Of a stretch of DNA of 64,000 bases, positions 55,176-63,492 are shown one piece after another (the first letter of the stretch is position 1; each line of letters opens with the position of its first letter). Made by a program: the position numbers and the translations under genes. The notes beneath the pieces were generated by a model, which was not told the origin of the DNA, did no database searches, and worked only from the letters and a program-made list of their open reading frames with translations. This DNA comes from Euglena gracilis (Eukaryota; Euglenida; Euglenophyceae; Euglenales), in NCBI GenBank assembly GCA_039621445.1, contig CP154956.1:3323873-3387872 (forward strand), in the 5' to 3' direction.

Positions 55176-55506
55176 TGTATACGTCGGTCGTCACCACCCG
55201 CCGTTTGACGGCCACGGGGCAGCTCATACTGCTTGCTGTGGCACGCCCTCAGGCCGGGAACTACACCCAAGGTCCGGCCAACCAGTGTCTCGTCCTTGGG
55301 CGCAGTTACACGCGCCAGTCGATCCCCGCGGTATGCCCTCTGCCCGTACGGGATCGACCAGGACCCACACGGCGGGACCTGGGTCTCGAACCCACGACCT
55401 CCCGCGTGTGAGCCCAGCACCTTACCGAATAAGCTACTCGAGCGATACTCGGCTTGGTACTACGCGCCGGCTACCAACCTCCGTAGGATCTCCCGTCTGC
55501 CGCACA
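55176..55506 (-). repeat. 3' LTR of the TRIM
   Basis: 331 bp, about 99% identical to 55,866-56,196. Confidence 0.9.
55372..55445 (-). other. tRNA-like module (A-box/B-box) in TRIM LTR, copy 1
   Basis: On the minus strand TAGCTTATTCGG (55,436-55,425) resembles an A-box and GGTTCGAGACC (55,392-55,382) resembles a B-box, at tRNA-like spacing. A CTCACAC block lies between them, identical to the anticodon loop of many tRNA-Val(CAC). T-arm pairing is partly kept (TGGG/CCCA). The acceptor stem is not evident. Confidence 0.6.
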
Positions 55507-55518
55507 CACTCCCCTCCC
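55507..55518 (-). other. Polypurine tract of the TRIM
   Basis: Minus-strand GGGAGGGGAGTG next to the LTR start TGTGCGGC. Confidence 0.7.
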
Positions 55519-55853
55519 AAGAGCCTTACTACACTAGCCCACTGCGTCACTATGGCCGTGGCCCCTGCAGCTCGGGTTATGCCTCACACGGCCCTAGTTG
55601 GCTGAGTGCTTCTCACGAGTACTGCGTCACCAGGCTGCCGACCCCTGCAGCTCGGGTTTGCTATTGCCGGCAGTTTACGTGTTGTCGACTTCCACGGGCT
55701 CTGCCGCCTTGGAGCGTCCCCCTTAGCATCGGCTTGAGACTTTGGAACGGTGTAGGAGTTTCAGTCGCCCTAGAGTCGGCGCGTCCACCTCCGCCTTCTG
55801 GGCGCCGTGGGGTCAGGCTCTGACTTCCCGGTTCGTGTGGCATTAGACGGGTT

Positions 55854-55865
55854 CCTCTGCTACCA
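55854..55865 (-). other. Primer-binding site of the TRIM
   Basis: Minus-strand TGGTAGCAGAGG, an exact 12-base complement of a typical non-plant initiator tRNA-Met 3' end, starting at the first base after the LTR. Confidence 0.85.
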
Positions 55866-56196
55866 TGTATACGTCGGTCGTCACCACCCGCCGTTGGACG
55901 GCCACGGGGCAGCTCATACTGCTTGCTGTGGCACGCCCTCAGGCGGGGAACTACACCCAAGGTCCGGCCAACCAGTGTCTCGTCCTTGGGCGCAGTTACA
56001 CGCGCCAGTCGATCCCCGCGGTATGCCCTCTGCCCGTACGGGATCGACCAGGACCCACACGGCGGGACCTGGGTCTCGAACTCACGACCTCCCGCGTGTG
56101 AGCCCAGCACCTTACCGAATAAGCTACTCGAGCGATACTCGGCTTGGTACTACGCGCCGGCTACCAACCTCCGTAGGATCTCCCGTCTGCCGCACA
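55866..56196 (-). repeat. 5' LTR of the TRIM
   Basis: 331 bp. It contains tRNA-like copy 2 at 56,062-56,135, with one base change in the B-box (GGTTCGA to AGTTCGA). Confidence 0.9.
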
Positions 56197-56200
56197 CATT

Positions 56201-57013
56201 ACCTTTTTTCTGACCACTGGTGACTTACAACACCAGCTGACGCCTGGCTCGGTGTTTGATGGTCGAAGGTGTCCAGTCCTCCCCCTTCGCTGTGATGCCC
56301 TGGTGGGAATGTTTGAGGCCTGCCCTGGGAGTGGTGGGTTTGTGTTGACTGTTCACGTTTCGACATTGGACAATTCATCTTTTGACATTGGACCACGATC
56401 GTTGCCTTATCGCCTTTGTTTTTCCGCCTGGACCCAGTAAGTATCGACCCTGGAGGTGGAATGCTTTGAGTTTCGGAGAGAGTGCGAGAGTTTTGTGGGT
56501 TCACGACCGCAGGCCCCTCACCCGCTGAGTTTTGACCGCAGGGAGGGGGGGGTACTTCCAGTTTTACGTTTTTTTCAAAGAAATCCAACCCTGACCCCTC
56601 ACCCGCTGAGTTTTAACCGCGGGGGGGGGGGCAGCCTTCTTTTTAATGACGTTCGGCTTGGAGCCCCATCGGAGGAGAACCCAAGAGAGAAGAGATTTCC
56701 ATTCGACTTCCATTCATGGAGAGTTTTGGTCGCGAGCCCCTACCTGCTGAGTTTCGACCGCGGGGGGGGGGGGCATTTTTCGGTCCTGCAAGGCCCTGGG
56801 GCCACCGCCCGTCGGTTTCGACCGCGAGCGGTGGGGGGGGGGAGGGGGCAGGTTTACATTTTCGGTGCGCTTCGGCCCCGAACGGCCCCCCGCTGAGTTT
56901 CGACCACGGGGGGGGGGGGGGGGGGTGGAGGAGGACATGTTCAACAACCAAGGGAGTCGATTACGGAGACTAGGTCTCCTTTTAGGAAGGGGAGTGTGGT
57001 GTGGTCTCTTTTT
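56201..57013 (+). other. Interior of the LARD-like element, right part
   Basis: Repeats of a motif gctgagttt(c/t)gaccgcggggggg occur at about 56,520, 56,605, 56,745, 56,810 and 56,895, each followed by unrelated sequence. No coding domain. The purine tract plus LTR start (aggaaggggagtgtggtg) occurs twice in tandem near 56,985-57,035. Confidence 0.55.
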
Positions 57014-57024
57014 GGGAAGGGGAG
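57014..57024 (+). other. Polypurine tract of the LARD-like element
   Basis: GGGAAGGGGAG immediately before TGTGGTG. A second copy (AGGAAGGGGAG) lies about 30 bp upstream. Confidence 0.75.
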
Positions 57025-57404
57025 TGTGGTGTTGGACATGTCCCTGCCTTTCAGATGAATTAGGGTGCGCCGGATAATGCGCGCGCTGCACATTGTAATT
57101 TTTGTTGTTTTTTCTGTACAGTCAAACCTCATGATTTGATTGCTGGGCCCATGAGTCGTGGCCCCCTGGCGTATATCTGGATCATGGGACTGACTGAGGA
57201 CCTGAAGATTTGAGTTTTGTGCTGTGGTGGAAGTTTGAAAAGTAGAAGTTGAAGTTGCCGGCCGATGGGTGGGAAGGCAAATCCCAAGGCAAAGGCAAAA
57301 CCCAAGGCGAAGCCGAAGGCAGCCAAACAGGGGGCCCGGCGTCGGGCGGCGGAAAAGGTGTGGATTGCGAAAAGAGCCCCCACCCCGGCGCCGCCCCTGT
57401 TTCA
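57025..57404 (+). repeat. 3' LTR of the LARD-like element
   Basis: Partner of 53,473-53,850, ending CTGTTTCA before ACCC. Confidence 0.85.
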
Positions 57405-57960
57405 ACCCATTGAAATGCGCCAAGCGGTCGAGACGGTGAAAATAATGCCACTTTCGGCCAGCCCGGGTGCCCATTTTGAAATTGAGGATGAGAGGGAGGA
57501 TGTCATCCGTGAAGTTGCAAAACGCATTTTTTTGGCGTCAACGGATGTACGGGTAGTTACCCGATTGGGTGTCACCACCTCCTCTCCAACTTCCTCCTCG
57601 CCACGTCAGGCCGATGAACAATCCCCCCAATCAGGGGTTGCGGATGAGTCGGGAGGAGCCTCCTACTCCACCCGCCGTTCGATCGACAATGGCAAGTGGA
57701 GGAGTCGAGAACGAGTCTTGGAGAACCTCACCCACAGGTAACGAATAAATGGTGAGTTGAGAGGTGATCCTAGATGGTGCACGCGGAGCCTCGGCCCCTA
57801 CCGCCGATCCAACGGCCATGGATGGAGATGCAAGAGAGGTGGGGAGTCGAACCCTCAGGAATCTTCTCCGCCAGCCCAAACGAGAACGGAGACGAGGGTG
57901 GGACGATGGAAGACGAAGAAGAAACTGCCGAGGAGGAGGAGGAGGAGAGAAGGTGTGTTG
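57405..57960 (+). pseudogene. Probable remnant of element B after the LARD insertion
   Basis: A frame open to 57,741 is acidic with ordered segments (FEIEDEREDVIREVAKRIFL) and a Ser/Thr-rich linker. It joins the LTR-borne basic frame by chance. Short acidic frames follow to 57,960 (EEEETAEEEEEER). No domain was recognised. The position suggests spacer sequence of element B downstream of its methyltransferase. Confidence 0.3.
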
Positions 57961-57988
57961 TAGACCGTTGGGGGTCGTCAACGGTCTA
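57961..57988. other. Hairpin with 10-bp perfect stem
   Basis: TAGACCGTTG (57,961-57,970) and CAACGGTCTA (57,979-57,988) pair around an 8-nt loop, and a G9 run follows. Confidence 0.7.
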
Positions 57989-58549
57989 GGGGGGGGGAAG
58001 CACCCAAAGGACCATTTTTAAAAGTCGCGCATAACATCGCTAAGTGCGCGCTTAAATTCACTTTTCAGAAACTTTCCAATTCATTCTCCAGTTTGAACAA
58101 AAAACCCCAAAGGTAGCTAATTATCCCCATTGCACAGACATTTGTGGGTTTTTTTATTGACCATTATCCGAATTTGAAGTTTTGGGAGCGTAATTCAAGT
58201 CATCAAGATTTCTTGGATATTTGACAACTATTTGAATTCTACGGTGGAAGTGGATTGATTCAATTGTGACAGGGGATTTTCCAACTGCCGGACGCCCTCC
58301 GGCCACCTTTTTGACCCATTCCGGTGTGTGTGGACTTCCGGACATCGGTGTTGGTGTGTGGCATTCTTCGTGCTATTTGCATTTTTGGGGGTTGGCAAAC
58401 CAAAGTTCATACATTTCGAAGGATAGCACCAAAGGTTTTCAATGGGAGTTTGGGGAATTTTTGAAATGTTGTTACCGATCCTACGCGGGGAGTCCCAGCC
58501 GGGAGGGAACCCGGGGGAAACACCCGAAAATGACTTGAGCCCACCATTT
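57989..58549. other. Spacer, probably including most of the 5' LTR of element C
   Basis: No gene seen. By analogy with 600-640-bp LTRs elsewhere in the window the LTR would start near 58,050, but no second copy is present to prove it. Confidence 0.35.
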
Positions 58550-58676
58550 TTGGGAAAAAACCCGGTTCCGGCGGGGGCACCCGCACCCCCCCACGGGCTG
58601 GTGGCTGGGGGAACGGACCCCGGCGAGGGGGGGCCTGGCCTGGCCCCGGCACGGGAGGGGGGTGCGGCCCTGAACA
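58550..58676 (+). repeat. 3' end of the 5' LTR of element C
   Basis: A G/C-rich end (cggcgaggggggg, ctggccccggcacgggagg) terminates in CTGAACA at 58,676 and is followed at once by a tRNA-Met-like PBS. A fragment of the same LTR end lies at 28,127-28,184. Confidence 0.6.
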
Positions 58677-59998
58677 TGGTTAGCAGAGGTTGCTTCACTG
58701 ACCCTGTCAGTGAAGAGTTTTCAGAATCCCTGAACACGACAATCACAGGAGTTTTTGCCAGCCCTGTCGGCAAAAAAGTTTTCACCCCAGAAAACACGAA
58801 AAGTTTTGATGGCACAGCCAGCAGAAATCTTGCTGAAAATTTTGGCATAGTCACATATTTTTCAGAATCAAACACGAATGTTGCTGAATCTGTGAATGTG
58901 GAATCACAGAATTTTTCACGTCAGCCAGCAGATTTTTCAGAAACCAGCCCCCGCAGTCAGAGTGTCAGACCTGCAGAATCTGTGGAATCTGAGGGGTTGT
59001 TTCAATCAACTGATTGGTTGAGTGGTTGGAATCATTCAGGCTTTTCTGCAGTTTCTCTCAGCCAATCTTCAATCTCAAAGCAATCTCAATTCAATTCAAT
59101 TCCCAGCTCCCAGTCATTTAACACACAATCACAGGTTGCCTCAGATGATAATTCAGATTTCTCGTCTGAAAAATCAGGGGTTAGCCCTGTAAACTCAGTC
59201 CCCGTAAGGATGATAACTGCACAGGTGGAAAATTCACAGCCAGAAGGGGAAAATCAGCGGGTTCAGTGGGCAGAATCCCCCCCGTCGTATCAAAGTGACT
59301 GTGGAACGGAGGGGGAGGGTGTACAAAACCCAGACCGGTTGAGAGAAATGGAAGAATTTTTGATTGCAGCAGGCTGGGTACCACCCAGAAATCAACATCT
59401 TGAACAAAATTTGCCAGAATTTTCTGCGAATTTCGGGTTTCTGATGCAAACCCCCCAGCTGCACAGCCAGTTTGGAAATCAGTGTCCAGATTTTGGGACA
59501 CAAATTCCACAGATCGAGGGGGGTGAACCTGTACTTTTATTGGAGGACAGATTTTCAGTTAACCGTAGATTAACAGCCAGCGAGGGGATGTTAGTTTCGA
59601 CACAGCCAGCCCCTGAAAATTTAACATAAGCAGTTTTAACAGCTGAATCTGGCAATCTGGTCATAGGGGGGCCAGCTGGGCTGTTAAATCAAGTAGGGTC
59701 TAACATGGAAATGAGGGGGGATGAGGAAATGGAACCAGAATTACCTGTTTTTCAGCCCCCTGTTTTTGAACCACAGCCCCCCGGATCAAATTGTCAGATG
59801 ATGGGGGGTGATGATTTTGACTCATGGGACCAATGGGCATATGGGGTGGATTTACAGGAATTGAGTCGAAGCATAACTAACTGGGAGAGCATAATTCCCC
59901 CCCAGGTCGTAATTGAGAATCGGCTGGAAAATTTTGAGAAGAATTTGGCTGAAAAAAATGCCAAAGCACAGGCAGAACTTTTGCAATTCATCCATTAA
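58676..59998 (+). CDS. gag: Gag N-terminal region of element C (Ser/Gln/Asn-rich)
   Basis: The ATG at 58,676-58,678 straddles the LTR/PBS junction, so MVSRGCF is encoded by the PBS, exactly as in the 23.3-kb gag (MVRRGCF). The frame is open upstream through the LTR as well. The body is Ser, Gln, Asn and Phe-rich and probably disordered (QSSISKQSQFNS), with acidic patches. In-frame TAA codons at 59,627-59,629 and 59,996-59,998 interrupt a frame that otherwise continues unchanged into the coiled-coil segment. The stretch 59,705-59,995 is acidic with a helix at its end (ENRLENFEKNLAEKNAKAQA). Confidence 0.65.
58677..58689 (+). other. Primer-binding site of element C
   Basis: TGGTTAGCAGAGG starts at the first base after the LTR. 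One inserted T distinguishes it from TGGTAGCAGAGG. Confidence 0.75.
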
Positions 59999-60001
59999 AA
60001 T

Positions 60002-61666
60002 TTGGAGAAACGAACGGCTGAAATGTGCAGCCAGTTTGAGCAAGAAAAGCAAAAAAGTCAGCAGCAAATTCAGCAATCAGTCAGCCAATTTATTTTACGG
60101 TGCCAAGAGGGGGGGAGTGCAGTTGAAAACATTGCAAACTGCCACAAACAACTTTTGGAGATCGAATTTCAAAGGCAAATCGAAGGAAAATTTCATGATT
60201 TTAAGAAAAAGTTACGAGATTTTCTGGGCAGCGAACTGGCACAACTTCAGGGCCGTGGAAACGATGTCCAAAACAAATTGTTTGCACCAGGTGGGTTGGT
60301 CGAGCAAGTTGGAATTTGTTTGCATTCTGTTGAGCAAATTAAGTCAGATTTTCAGAAGGAAATTTTGGCAATTCGACAAGCAATTCGTGAGCTATGCTCT
60401 GGGGTGGACAAAAAATTTGCTGAAATCGCTGCTGGGCTGAAAATGGTTGGGGAGGAATCAAAGTCAAGTTTTGAGACCTTAACCCAGGAAATTCAGCAGC
60501 GATTTGAAGCAACTAGAAACAAGAGCAAAGCTCTGGGGGGCAGGGTCGCAGCAGTTGAGAAATTTCTGGGAAGCCAGGAGGTGCCTTGGGATAAGGTGGT
60601 TGAAATGCTGGGAAAATCAGAAGCAACAATTCAACTGGAAGTTCGGAGGGAAATGGCAGCCCAGGTCAGAAAATTGATGGAAATTATGATGGTGCAAATG
60701 ATGGATGAAAAGCTGAGGCAAACCCAAAAGGAAGAACATTTTGAAAAATTGCAAACTGACATTGAAAATCGAGTGAAACAGCAATTTTTCACAGTTTTAA
60801 TGAAAATGCAGACAGATTTTCAGCGTGAAAAGAGTCAACGGGAGGGTTTGCAAAAACTGTGTCAAACTTTGCAGACTCGTTTGGAAATCATGGAGGGGAG
60901 GGTTCAGGAAATTTCAGCCGAAAAAACACAGCAAATTGACCCCAAGGCACCTGAAGTGGCCCAACCCAAGGCAACAAATCAGCCGAATTCTGGGATTTTT
61001 GGCATTAAGGGGGTGTCACCGGCTCAATCATCTGGGATTTTCGGGATTAAGGGGGCGACCCCAATGATGCCATGTGAAATCTGGGATGTTGATCTGGGCG
61101 GGTGCAGACCATCAAGTAGTTCACAGGGGGGTGCATTTGCAATAAATCAGGTCAGTGGCATTTGTGCCATTGGGGGGGCACCCCAGCGACCCCCAGTCAT
61201 AAGTGTTGGTAACCCAGCGGTGCAACATGTGTTGAGAAAATTGACTGCACCAAAATTTTCAGGGAAATCTCAAGATTGGCAGCAATTTTCTGAGGATTGG
61301 CAAGCATTTTCACGGAAACTGAATTCTGCAGGGGGGGAAGTGAGTGAAGATTTGAAAGTTGCTCTTTTGGAGGATTGTCTTGATGAAACGAGCAAAAAAA
61401 TTCTGAAGCTCCATCTTAAGGAAGGGGGGATCAATTTTAATGCCGGGTGGGGTCACCTGGAAATGACATTTTCGCACAATCAGGAATCAGGGGCAAGGCA
61501 ACATTGGCAGCAGGTGAGCCTTTTTAATATGGGCAAAGTGGCCCTTGAGCACTGGCTTGAATTTCAGGCAAATTTCAAGATGGCCAAGAGCAAGGTTAAG
61601 GATGCCGGGGAGGGGGAAGCAAAACGAGTTTTGTTGCAGAAACTTCCCTCATTCATCCTGAAATAG
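60002..61666 (+). CDS. gag: Gag coiled coil and capsid of element C
   Basis: Same phase as the preceding segment. Residues 1-310 are almost continuous helix with heptad character (FEQEKQKSQQQIQQ, LMEIMMVQMMDEKLRQTQ). Residues 330-385 contain repeated Gly-Ile motifs (GIFGIKG twice). From about 61,225 a Ty3-type capsid follows: LRKLTAPKFSGKSQDWQQF, then LLEDCLDETSKKILKLHL, ARQHWQQVSLFNMGKVALEHWL and RVLLQKLPSFI. The frame reaches TAG at 61,664-61,666 and continues in phase (VSDEEERR). There are no TGA codons in 555 codons. It forms the particle shell; the long coiled coil probably mediates multimerisation. Confidence 0.75.
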   Translation: MEKRTAEMCSQFEQEKQKSQQQIQQSVSQFILRCQEGGSAVENIANCHKQLLEIEFQRQIEGKFHDFKKKLRDFLGSELAQLQGRGNDVQNKLFAPGGLVEQVGICLHSVEQIKSDFQKEILAIRQAIRELCSGVDKKFAEIAAGLKMVGEESKSSFETLTQEIQQRFEATRNKSKALGGRVAAVEKFLGSQEVPWDKVVEMLGKSEATIQLEVRREMAAQVRKLMEIMMVQMMDEKLRQTQKEEHFEKLQTDIENRVKQQFFTVLMKMQTDFQREKSQREGLQKLCQTLQTRLEIMEGRVQEISAEKTQQIDPKAPEVAQPKATNQPNSGIFGIKGVSPAQSSGIFGIKGATPMMPCEIWDVDLGGCRPSSSSQGGAFAINQVSGICAIGGAPQRPPVISVGNPAVQHVLRKLTAPKFSGKSQDWQQFSEDWQAFSRKLNSAGGEVSEDLKVALLEDCLDETSKKILKLHLKEGGINFNAGWGHLEMTFSHNQESGARQHWQQVSLFNMGKVALEHWLEFQANFKMAKSKVKDAGEGEAKRVLLQKLPSFILK

Positions 61667-62929
61667 GTTTCAGATGAGGAGGAAAGGAGGCTGAATAATC
61701 AGCCAACTTTACGCCTGAAGGTGCCAGGGAATAGGAATTCAGAAATGGTTTCGGAAAGCTTGGGGAGAATACTTGGTAAAAGACCCTCAAAAGTGTCGGA
61801 AATTCACGAGGGGGAATTTGAAATCATTTTCCCTGACATTTCTGCCTATGAAAAAGTCAAAAATTTTCATGGCAAAGAGTTTGACGATTCAAACGTTTTG
61901 TTTCAGGTTCAGGAAATTGAACCGGTTTTGACCACCGAGGATATTTTCAACCTCGTGAAAACAAAGTTGACACTCAGAAACAAGCATGACGCCTTACAAA
62001 GTTCTGTTTCATCCCCAGGCTATCAAGGGTTTAGGCGTTCAAGGTCGGTGGGTGTTGAAAATCGAGGGGGGAGGCAATCGGGGAGTCGGAAGAGTTCACC
62101 TGGGTCAACCCCGGGTAGGGCAACGACACCTCCCCCAGCCAGAAGCAGATCACAAATCAGCGAAACAGCAAAACCTGATCAATCTGTTGCGGTTTCATCT
62201 TCAAATGTGCAGCCATCAAGCAATTCTTCAAAGCTTTCAACGGTGGAGAACCCACCCAATGTGCAAAGACCGGTAGTTGGGGGGGCACAATGGATCCCAC
62301 CCCCCTCACAACCAACAATGCCGTATGTTGTTAGACAAGCTCCGTGGAATAGAAACAATTTTCAGTCGTATGGCAAGGGCAGCCAATGGAAAGGAGGGAA
62401 CAATTCCCAGGGATATGGGGCAAATAACTCCCAATGGTATGGGGGTAACCAACAGGGGTACAAGGGGAAGGGTGGCAAGGGAAGGGGGAGAGGCAAAGGC
62501 TATGACCAGAATTTTAGTGCCAAAGGGGGGAAGGGCAATAACAATAACCCTACACCAACGGTGGCCCCCCCTTTTCGCCTTTAGGGATGCAGGGGTAGAA
62601 AATTTCAGCGGTTTATGACCCCGGGCAGTGAAAACCCCAACCCAGCTTTTAAACCCGACCCTTCCACCCGTAACCTCCAATCCACCAACCATCTTACCAC
62701 AAACGAAATGACCGGGAGCGGAGCTTGGAGTGAAGTCAAATGGGCTTGCCGAGCCCAGCGTGATGGAGTGAGGGAGCGAGAAGCCAAGACCCCCCGGAGC
62801 CAAGGAAAGCAGGCACGGCCGGAGGCGGGCGATGGAGGTATGAGGGGGAAGCGAATCCCCTCCCATTCCTTTCGCGTGCACATCCCTCCCCATTCCACAT
62901 GCCAAGCCAAAACTATTATGATTGTTTGA
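61667..62929 (+). CDS. gag: Gag RRM-like domain and Gly/Lys/Asn-rich tail of element C
   Basis: In phase with the capsid. Residues 10-105 (LRLKVPG, ESLGRILGKRPS, GEFEIIFPDISAYEKVKNF, NVLFQVQEIE, IFNLVKTKLTLRNKHDA) have the order of an RRM-like fold and align with the gag of element B. A Ser/Arg/Pro-rich linker follows, then a Gly/Asn/Tyr-rich and basic tail (GKGGKGRGRGKGYDQ), probably the nucleic-acid-binding part; no zinc knuckle. TAG at 62,582-62,584 lies in phase, and the frame ends with TGA at 62,927-62,929. The pol frame overlaps it from 62,899, indicating -1 frameshift expression. Confidence 0.65.
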
Positions 62930-63492
62930 GTGTGAATAGGCGGGCCTCAAACAAAAAGTGGGCCAGAAAACTTCCCAGGGCATTGGACCTCTTTTCTGGG
63001 AAAACTTCAGTGGGAAATTATTTCCGAGAAAAGGGTTATGAGGTGATTTCGGTGGACATCAACCCAGGTTTTCACCCAACCCATCCCGTGGACATCCTAG
63101 AGTGGGAGTATCGAGTATACCCCCCTGGATATTTCCAAGTCATAACGGCTAGTCTGCCTTGCACGGAGTATAGCCGTGCTAAGACGGTGGGAGAAAGAAA
63201 TTTGGAGTGGGCAGACCAACTTGTGACAACAACTTTGGAAATTGTCGAATATTTTCAGCCCAATCTATGGTGGATTGAAAATCCCCGAACGGGACTTTTG
63301 CCAAAAAGGCATTGTGTGCAAAATTTGAATTTCATCGATGTGGATTATTGTCAATTTTCAGATTGGGGATATCAAAAGCCCACCCGCATTTGGGGGAGTG
63401 AAAATCTTTTGAGTTTGAAGGACAAACTTCGTGATGGGAAAACCTGCCCCCATTTGATTGTGAGTGAGGGGGGTGGTTTGGTTCACAAATAA
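62899..63492 (+). CDS. C5-cytosine-methyltransferase-like domain of element C
   Basis: An open frame of 197 codons overlapping the gag end by 31 bases in another phase. Motifs: ALDLFSGKTSVGNYF (motif I, but GTG of the other copies reads GKT), YEVISVDINPGFHP, VDILEWEYRVYPPGYFQVI, and TASLPCTEYSRAKT with the Pro-Cys of C5 enzymes. Then come VEYFQPNLWWIENPRTGLL (intact E-N-P), FIDVDYCQFSDWGYQKPTRIW and LRDGKTCPHL. It is the best preserved of the three copies. It would transfer a methyl group from SAM to cytosine if active; the altered motif I raises doubt. TAA at 63,490-63,492 is followed in phase by the next domain. Confidence 0.82.
   Translation: MPSQNYYDCLSVNRRASNKKWARKLPRALDLFSGKTSVGNYFREKGYEVISVDINPGFHPTHPVDILEWEYRVYPPGYFQVITASLPCTEYSRAKTVGERNLEWADQLVTTTLEIVEYFQPNLWWIENPRTGLLPKRHCVQNLNFIDVDYCQFSDWGYQKPTRIWGSENLLSLKDKLRDGKTCPHLIVSEGGGLVHK

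Larger units (their letters stand above)
55176..56196 (-). mobile_element. TRIM element (1,021 bp) with tRNA-like module in each LTR
   Basis: Two LTRs of 331 bp (55,176-55,506 and 55,866-56,196) with TG...CA ends differ at only about three positions. The interior of 359 bp has no coding capacity. In minus orientation a perfect 12-base PBS, TGGTAGCAGAGG (55,865-55,854), follows the 5' LTR and a purine tract GGGAGGGGAGTG (55,518-55,507) precedes the 3' LTR. CATT is duplicated on both sides. Its insertion site lies within a local repeat whose other copy reads tacattaccg, matching the sequence rejoined after excision. Near-identical LTRs mean a recent insertion. Confidence 0.88.
53473..57404 (+). 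mobile_element. Non-autonomous LTR element (LARD-like) inside element B
   Basis: Direct repeats 53,473-53,850 and 57,025-57,404 (about 380 bp, TG...CA ends) flank an interior with no protease, RT or integrase. A polypurine tract GGGAAGGGGAG (57,014-57,024) abuts the right LTR, so the orientation is plus. ACCC is duplicated outside. No tRNA-Met-like PBS follows the left LTR. The LTR start TGTGG and the purine tract match those of element A, suggesting mobilisation by that family. The interior consists of low-complexity and minisatellite DNA and a nested TRIM element. Confidence 0.8.
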
